From an uncultured Treponema sp. (GTDB taxonomy: Bacteria > Spirochaetota > Spirochaetia > Treponematales > Treponemataceae): DNA of 8,649 nt. Positions 5,491 to 8,649 of this stretch are shown here, piece by piece (positions within the stretch are counted from its first letter, which is position 1; each line of letters starts with the position of its first letter). The position numbers were made by a program, and so were the translations under genes. A model generated the notes under the pieces. That model was not told the DNA's origin. It saw only the letters and a list, made by a program, of their open reading frames with translations, and made no database searches. The stretch covers positions 1 to 8,649 of the forward strand of contig CAMWPF010000048.1 of the NCBI GenBank assembly GCA_947176045.1, in the 5' to 3' direction.

Positions 5491-7161
5491 ATGAAAAAAA
5501 ATGCAATTGTGGTTTTCACACTGCTGGCTTGCAGTTTTGTTTTGACGTCGTTCAGTCCGTCCCTTGACGGACGCGCGGTGGTTGCCAGAGCCGGAACGCT
5601 TCCCAAGGGAATTTTCGCGAAGACGGTCGGCTATCTGCCGGGCGACAGCATCAGCGTTACGAACCTCACGAACAAGACGACGGTGGACGTCCTTGTCGTC
5701 GGCTCCGTCGATCCGACCGAGGGGGTTGCCATCCTGCTTTCGCCGGAGGCGGCGGATCTTCTGGGACTGGAAGCCGGCACGAACGCCGTCGTGAAGATCA
5801 CGAAGCGCTCGGGGCAGCTGGACGAAACGGTTTCCGGCACCGCCGTCATTGGAAATGCGCCTGATTCGCCCGATGCGGAACGGCTGGTTGAGTCCGACGA
5901 TGCCGGAGAGGCGGCCGCGGAAGCTGCTGAGGATGAGGCGGTGGAAGTGGAAGTAATAGAAGAGGCCGCTGAGGAAGATGAAGAGCTTGATGAATTGGAC
6001 GAACTCTTTGACGAAGGCGGACTGGACGGCTTCGATGAGGATGAGCTGGATGAACCCGACTGGCTTGCAGATCCGGAAGATGACGAGGAGGCCGTCCTTC
6101 CTGGAGCGGATGTAGAAGTGGAGGAGCCGCTTCCTCCGGCGGAAGCGCTTGGCCCGCTTGAGGAGGACGAGGAGGCTGCGGACGATCCGTTCGAACGCGT
6201 TTCAGACGAGCCGCTTCTTGAGTATGACGGCGAGGACGGACTGGACGATGAGGACGGCGAGGCTGCCGCGCCGCATGGCGGGGAGCCGGAGGAAGCCGTA
6301 GCGGCGGCGGTGGAGCTTGACGAGCTGGATGAACTTGACGAACTGGATGAGTTTGAGTTCGATGGATTTGATTCGGAAACAGCCGGACTGTCAGAAGCGG
6401 CGGACGACGTGCCGCCTGTCCAGGACGTTTCAGACGAGCCGGAGGTCGAGACGGTTTTTGAGGAGCGCGTCCAGGAGGATGTGCTTGCGGACGCCGCGCC
6501 GTCCGTGCCTGTGGAAGGCGAGTGCGTCGCCGCGGACGACCTTTCCGAGCCGGAGCCTCCCGCCGCCGAAACTGTTTCCGTGGACGTGCTGCCTCCGATT
6601 GATCCGGTTGGAATGCAGTGTCCGCAGCGGGAGCGGGACGAGGTGTGCGTTGCGAAAAATCCGTTCGACGAGGAGAAGGATATAAACAAGCCGTTCGTGT
6701 TCGAACTGTGCGAAAGCGACTGCCCGGAGGCGGTTTCTCCGCCGGCGGAACCGGCGGAAGCCATTGCGGACAGTCTGGAAGACGGCGGCGAAGGCCCGCT
6801 CAGCATCGTGCTTGTTCCAACCGAGCCGAATCCGCCGGAAGATGCCGGACTGGAGCCGCCGTCCGCCGCGCCCGAAAAGCCGGCTCCGGCCGGAGATTTC
6901 TCGCAATATATAGTGGGAAGCCTTTCCGGGCTGGAGCGCGGAATGTATTACGTGCAGATTGCCGTGTACTCCGAACAGGGCAACATCCGGACGGTGTTTG
7001 AAAAGTACGGCGCCTCCTATCCGATCGTGCTGGTGCCGCTTTCCTCCGGCAGGGGGATGCAGGTGCTCATCGGTCCGCTGAACATGGACGAGTACGGCGC
7101 TGTCCTCAACCGGTTCCGGTCGGACGGATTCAAGGACGCGTTCCTGCGCAAGATACGGTAG
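5491..7161 (+). CDS. Exported RlpA-like protein: degenerate double-psi beta-barrel, long acidic linker, C-terminal SPOR domain
   Basis: 556 residues. A signal sequence (MKKN then AIVVFTLLACSFVLTSF) opens the protein; LLAC at 11-14 resembles a lipobox but is very early. Residues about 28-107 match the RlpA barrel: LPGDSISVTNLTNKTTVDV (49-67), ILLSPEAADLLGL (81-93), VVKITKRS (100-107). The RlpA catalytic landmarks are gone: the His before the LP motif is replaced (TVGYLP), and the DRGP position reads VGSVDP. About 350 residues of Asp/Glu/Pro/Ala linker follow, with ELD repeats at 165-173 and 275-286 and five cysteines (345, 377, 386, 407, 411). The C-terminal SPOR domain (about 483-556) starts GMYYVQIAVYSEQGN and includes MQVLIGPLN. 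SPOR domains bind denuded septal peptidoglycan, so the inferred role is an envelope or division-site protein acting by binding rather than cleavage. AAGGAG lies four bases before the ATG. Confidence 0.87.
   Translation: MKKNAIVVFTLLACSFVLTSFSPSLDGRAVVARAGTLPKGIFAKTVGYLPGDSISVTNLTNKTTVDVLVVGSVDPTEGVAILLSPEAADLLGLEAGTNAVVKITKRSGQLDETVSGTAVIGNAPDSPDAERLVESDDAGEAAAEAAEDEAVEVEVIEEAAEEDEELDELDELFDEGGLDGFDEDELDEPDWLADPEDDEEAVLPGADVEVEEPLPPAEALGPLEEDEEAADDPFERVSDEPLLEYDGEDGLDDEDGEAAAPHGGEPEEAVAAAVELDELDELDELDEFEFDGFDSETAGLSEAADDVPPVQDVSDEPEVETVFEERVQEDVLADAAPSVPVEGECVAADDLSEPEPPAAETVSVDVLPPIDPVGMQCPQRERDEVCVAKNPFDEEKDINKPFVFELCESDCPEAVSPPAEPAEAIADSLEDGGEGPLSIVLVPTEPNPPEDAGLEPPSAAPEKPAPAGDFSQYIVGSLSGLERGMYYVQIAVYSEQGNIRTVFEKYGASYPIVLVPLSSGRGMQVLIGPLNMDEYGAVLNRFRSDGFKDAFLRKIR
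5983..6054 (+). repeat. First acidic ELD-type repeat block in the linker
   Basis: Codes for ELDELDELFDEGGLDGFDED and four further residues (ELDE) of the SPOR-protein linker. The period is nine bases at the DNA level, but synonymous codons vary between units. That suggests selection on the peptide pattern rather than very recent slippage. Confidence 0.7.
6313..6372 (+). repeat. Second acidic ELD-type repeat block in the linker
   Basis: Four uninterrupted ELD units, then EFEFDGFD. It echoes the first block, which also ends in a GFD-containing segment, so the linker probably arose by internal duplication. Codon choices alternate (GAG/GAA, CTT/CTG, GAC/GAT). Confidence 0.75.
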
Positions 7162-7168
7162 CATGCGG

Positions 7169-7183
7169 GCCGCCTGCGGCGGC
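7169..7183 (+). other. Hairpin upstream of the terminator, sharing its arm sequences
   Basis: GCCGCC, loop TGC, GGCGGC. The arms are identical in sequence to those of the terminator hairpin just downstream but in the opposite order, so alternative pairings between the two are possible. Confidence 0.5.
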
Positions 7184-7198
7184 TCCGCGCGCTTTCAG

Positions 7199-7223
7199 GG
7201 CGGCTGTACGGCCGCCTTTTTTT
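7199..7223 (+). terminator. Rho-independent terminator of the SPOR-protein transcription unit
   Basis: A perfect six-base-pair GC stem (GGCGGC / GCCGCC) with the six-base loop TGTACG, followed at once by seven T residues (7217-7223). It lies 38 bases after the stop codon at 7161 and before the ilvE promoter, so it separates the two transcription units. Confidence 0.85.
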
Positions 7224-7227
7224 CGTG

Positions 7228-7256
7228 TTGATAAAAACAGGTGATAGTGCTACACT
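7228..7256 (+). promoter_or_regulatory. Sigma70-type promoter of ilvE
   Basis: TTGATA (7228-7233), a 17-bp spacer, then TACACT (7251-7256). The -35 box matches the consensus at five of six bases and the -10 box at four of six. Transcription would start near 7263, giving a leader of about 40 bases. It sits directly after the terminator T-run. Confidence 0.7.
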
Positions 7257-7292
7257 GATTCCCGTTCGGCGCTGAAAGGAGCCGGTTTCTGC

Positions 7293-7297
7293 GAGGT
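7293..7297 (+). promoter_or_regulatory. Ribosome binding site that decides the ilvE start
   Basis: GAGGT is seven bases before the ATG at 7305. The competing in-frame GTG at 7296 overlaps this site and has no well-placed site of its own (AAAGGAG ends about 15 bases upstream), so the ATG is preferred. Confidence 0.75.
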
Positions 7298-7304
7298 GGA
7301 AAGT

Positions 7305-8327
7305 ATGGGAAAGAATCTTGATTGGGCGAATCTGGCGTTCGGCTACATGAAGACGGACAAGCGGTTTGTCGCGGAATTTCGGAACGGCGCATGGAACGAC
7401 GGAATCCTGACCGGGGACGACCAGATAACGATGACGGAGTGCGCCGGCGTCCTTCAGTATGCGCAGACATGCTTCGAGGGGCTGAAGGCCTACACGACTG
7501 CGGACGGACGCGTCGTCACGTTCCGCCCGGACTTGAACGCCGAGCGCATGGAGCGCACCTGCGCGCGCCTCGAGATGCCCGTGTTTCCGAAGGAGCGCTT
7601 CGTGCAGGCGGTGCTGGACACCGTCCGCGCGAACATGGACTGGGTTCCGCCGTTTGGAACGGGCGCGACGCTCTACATCCGTCCGTATATGTTCGGCTCC
7701 AGCGCCGTCATCGGCGTGAAGCCCGCCGAAGAATACCAGTTCCGCATCTTTGTGACGCCGGTCGGCCCGTACTTCAAGGGCGGCGTCAGGCCGATTACCG
7801 TCCGCATTTCTGATTTGGACCGCGCCGCGCCGCATGGAACAGGCGACATCAAGGCGGGGCTGAACTATGCGATGAGCCTGCACAACATCATGGACGCCCA
7901 CCGCAACGGCTTTGCGGAGAATATGTACCTTGATCCTGCGTCGCACACCTACATTGAAGAGACCGGCGGCGCGAACATCCTGTTCGTTACAAAGGACGGA
8001 ACGCTGGTCACGCCGAAATCGAACAGCATCCTGCCGTCAATTACGCGCCGCTCGCTCCTCCACGTCGCGAAGGAATATCTGCATCTTGACGTGGAGGAGC
8101 GCCCGGTCCGCAAGGACGAGCTTCCTTCGTTCGAGGAGTGCGGGCTGTGCGGCACGGCGGCGGTCATTTCTCCGATTGGAAGGATCGTCGATCATGATTC
8201 CGAAGTCCTGCTTCCGTCCGGCATGGAGGAGATGGGGCCTGTCCTCGGCAGGCTGCGCGAGACGCTCACCGGCATCCAGATGGGCGAAATCGAAGCGCCC
8301 GCCGGCTGGATTTACGAAATCAAATAG
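7305..8327 (+). CDS. ilvE: Branched-chain amino acid aminotransferase (class IV, PLP-dependent)
   Basis: 340 residues, the usual length for the longer (eukaryote-like) branched-chain aminotransferase branch. It interconverts leucine, isoleucine and valine with their 2-keto acids using glutamate/2-oxoglutarate in the cytoplasm. Family landmarks in order: CFEGLKAY (56-63), VTFRPDLNAERM (71-82), GATLYIRPYMFGSS (120-133), the PLP lysine K183 in GDIKAGLNYAMSL, YIEETGGANILFV (216-228), and GTAAVISPIG (283-292) for phosphate binding. Two cysteines in CGLC (279-282) sit just before that last motif; human BCAT has its redox CxxC after the equivalent GTA, so the position differs. The gene has its own promoter and follows a terminator. 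ribF begins 26 bases after its stop, with no terminator between, so they may be co-transcribed. Function is confidently assigned; in vivo direction (synthesis or breakdown) is not readable here. Confidence 0.96.
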   Translation: MGKNLDWANLAFGYMKTDKRFVAEFRNGAWNDGILTGDDQITMTECAGVLQYAQTCFEGLKAYTTADGRVVTFRPDLNAERMERTCARLEMPVFPKERFVQAVLDTVRANMDWVPPFGTGATLYIRPYMFGSSAVIGVKPAEEYQFRIFVTPVGPYFKGGVRPITVRISDLDRAAPHGTGDIKAGLNYAMSLHNIMDAHRNGFAENMYLDPASHTYIEETGGANILFVTKDGTLVTPKSNSILPSITRRSLLHVAKEYLHLDVEERPVRKDELPSFEECGLCGTAAVISPIGRIVDHDSEVLLPSGMEEMGPVLGRLRETLTGIQMGEIEAPAGWIYEIK

Positions 8328-8353
8328 CGGTGCGTCGGAAGCGCGCGGAACCG

Positions 8354-8649
8354 ATGACGGTGCTTTTATGGGAGGAAGCCGCCCGGCTTCCGCAGCAGAC
8401 TGACGGCGGGCGCGGCGTCTTTTCTCATGGCGCGGCGGTCGCCGTCGGTAGCTTTGACGGCCCCCACAGAGGGCACGGCGCGCTGTTCTCCGCCGTGCGG
8501 GAGCATGCCGCCGCGTCCGGCTGCGCGCCGGGCGTCGTGACGTTCGCGCGTCCTGTTGCGGGAATCCGGCAGGACGCGGGCTACCCGGGCGACATTGCGA
8601 CCCTTGCGCAGCGCCTCGCCGAATACGGTCGGCTCGGGCTTGCGTTCGC
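8354..8649 (+). CDS. ribF: Bifunctional riboflavin kinase/FAD synthetase, N-terminal part (runs off the right edge)
   Basis: 98 complete codons are visible of a protein usually about 300 residues long. The nucleotidyltransferase signature VAVGSFDGPHRGH (30-42) carries the HxGH motif that binds ATP for adenylylation of FMN. It is followed by the expected helix and by VVTFARPV (60-67) and TLAQRLAEYGRLG, the usual next elements of the FAD-synthetase domain. The riboflavin kinase domain would lie outside the window. The product makes FMN and FAD in the cytoplasm. The ATG at 8354 is chosen because MTVLLWEEA resembles typical RibF N-termini; the upstream site is weak (GGAA only three bases away). 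An in-frame GTG at 8330 would add eight residues but also lacks a good site. Weak initiation would fit coupling to ilvE. Confidence 0.9.
   Translation, partial: MTVLLWEEAARLPQQTDGGRGVFSHGAAVAVGSFDGPHRGHGALFSAVREHAAASGCAPGVVTFARPVAGIRQDAGYPGDIATLAQRLAEYGRLGLAF

Noticed and set aside
5524..5532. Lipobox (LLAC, Cys14) in the RlpA-like protein
   Set aside because: The cysteine is only 14 residues in and the hydrophobic stretch continues beyond it, so an ordinary signal peptide is at least as likely. RlpA proteins are often lipoproteins, so it is not excluded.
5631..6806. 391-codon serine-rich open frame on the minus strand
   Set aside because: It is the exact antisense of the Asp/Glu-rich linker (GAN codons read backwards give TCN-type serine codons). 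It has no family motifs.
7017..7946. 309-codon minus-strand open frame
   Set aside because: Antisense to the SPOR domain end and ilvE, and crosses the terminator and promoter region.

Overview
The window looks like a GC-rich chromosomal segment of a spirochete, most likely Treponema or a close relative. The reasons are gene content and order, not composition. A FlaA1/CapD-type sugar dehydratase, a DegT-type aminotransferase and a xanthine-dehydrogenase-like protein lie in a row. From memory (not checked here), Treponema pallidum has the same neighbourhood around TP0077, TP0078 and TP0080. No mobile element, CRISPR array, tRNA or rRNA gene was seen.

Left half, minus strand (about 4820 down to 1): one compact operon read right to left. 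A sigma70-type promoter (4818-4790) is followed by (i) a soluble nucleotide-sugar 4,6-dehydratase/epimerase of the FlaA1/CapD family, (ii) a DegT/DnrJ/EryC1-family PLP sugar aminotransferase, and (iii) a protein with the xanthine dehydrogenase large-subunit fold, cut by the left edge. Both internal junctions are the same kind of 8-bp overlap (ATGNCTGA), so the three proteins are probably translationally coupled. The first two can be read as consecutive steps, keto sugar then amino sugar. The third is the puzzle: the fold is recognisable, but the loops that normally hold the molybdenum cofactor are substituted in the visible part.

Centre (4784-4968): a divergent intergenic region with the minus-strand promoter and a perfect 18-bp palindrome.

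Right half, plus strand: a two-gene unit comes first, a small exported protein of unknown function (4969-5478) and a 556-residue exported protein (5491-7161). The latter has an RlpA-like double-psi beta-barrel at the N-terminus, a roughly 350-residue extremely acidic linker with ELD repeats, and a C-terminal SPOR domain. Its barrel lacks the residues used for catalysis in RlpA lytic transglycosylases. A rho-independent terminator closes this unit. A new promoter then drives ilvE (branched-chain aminotransferase, 7305-8327), followed closely by the start of ribF (riboflavin kinase/FAD synthetase), which runs off the right edge.

Most alternative reading frames are open because of the high GC content and are treated as shadows of these seven genes.
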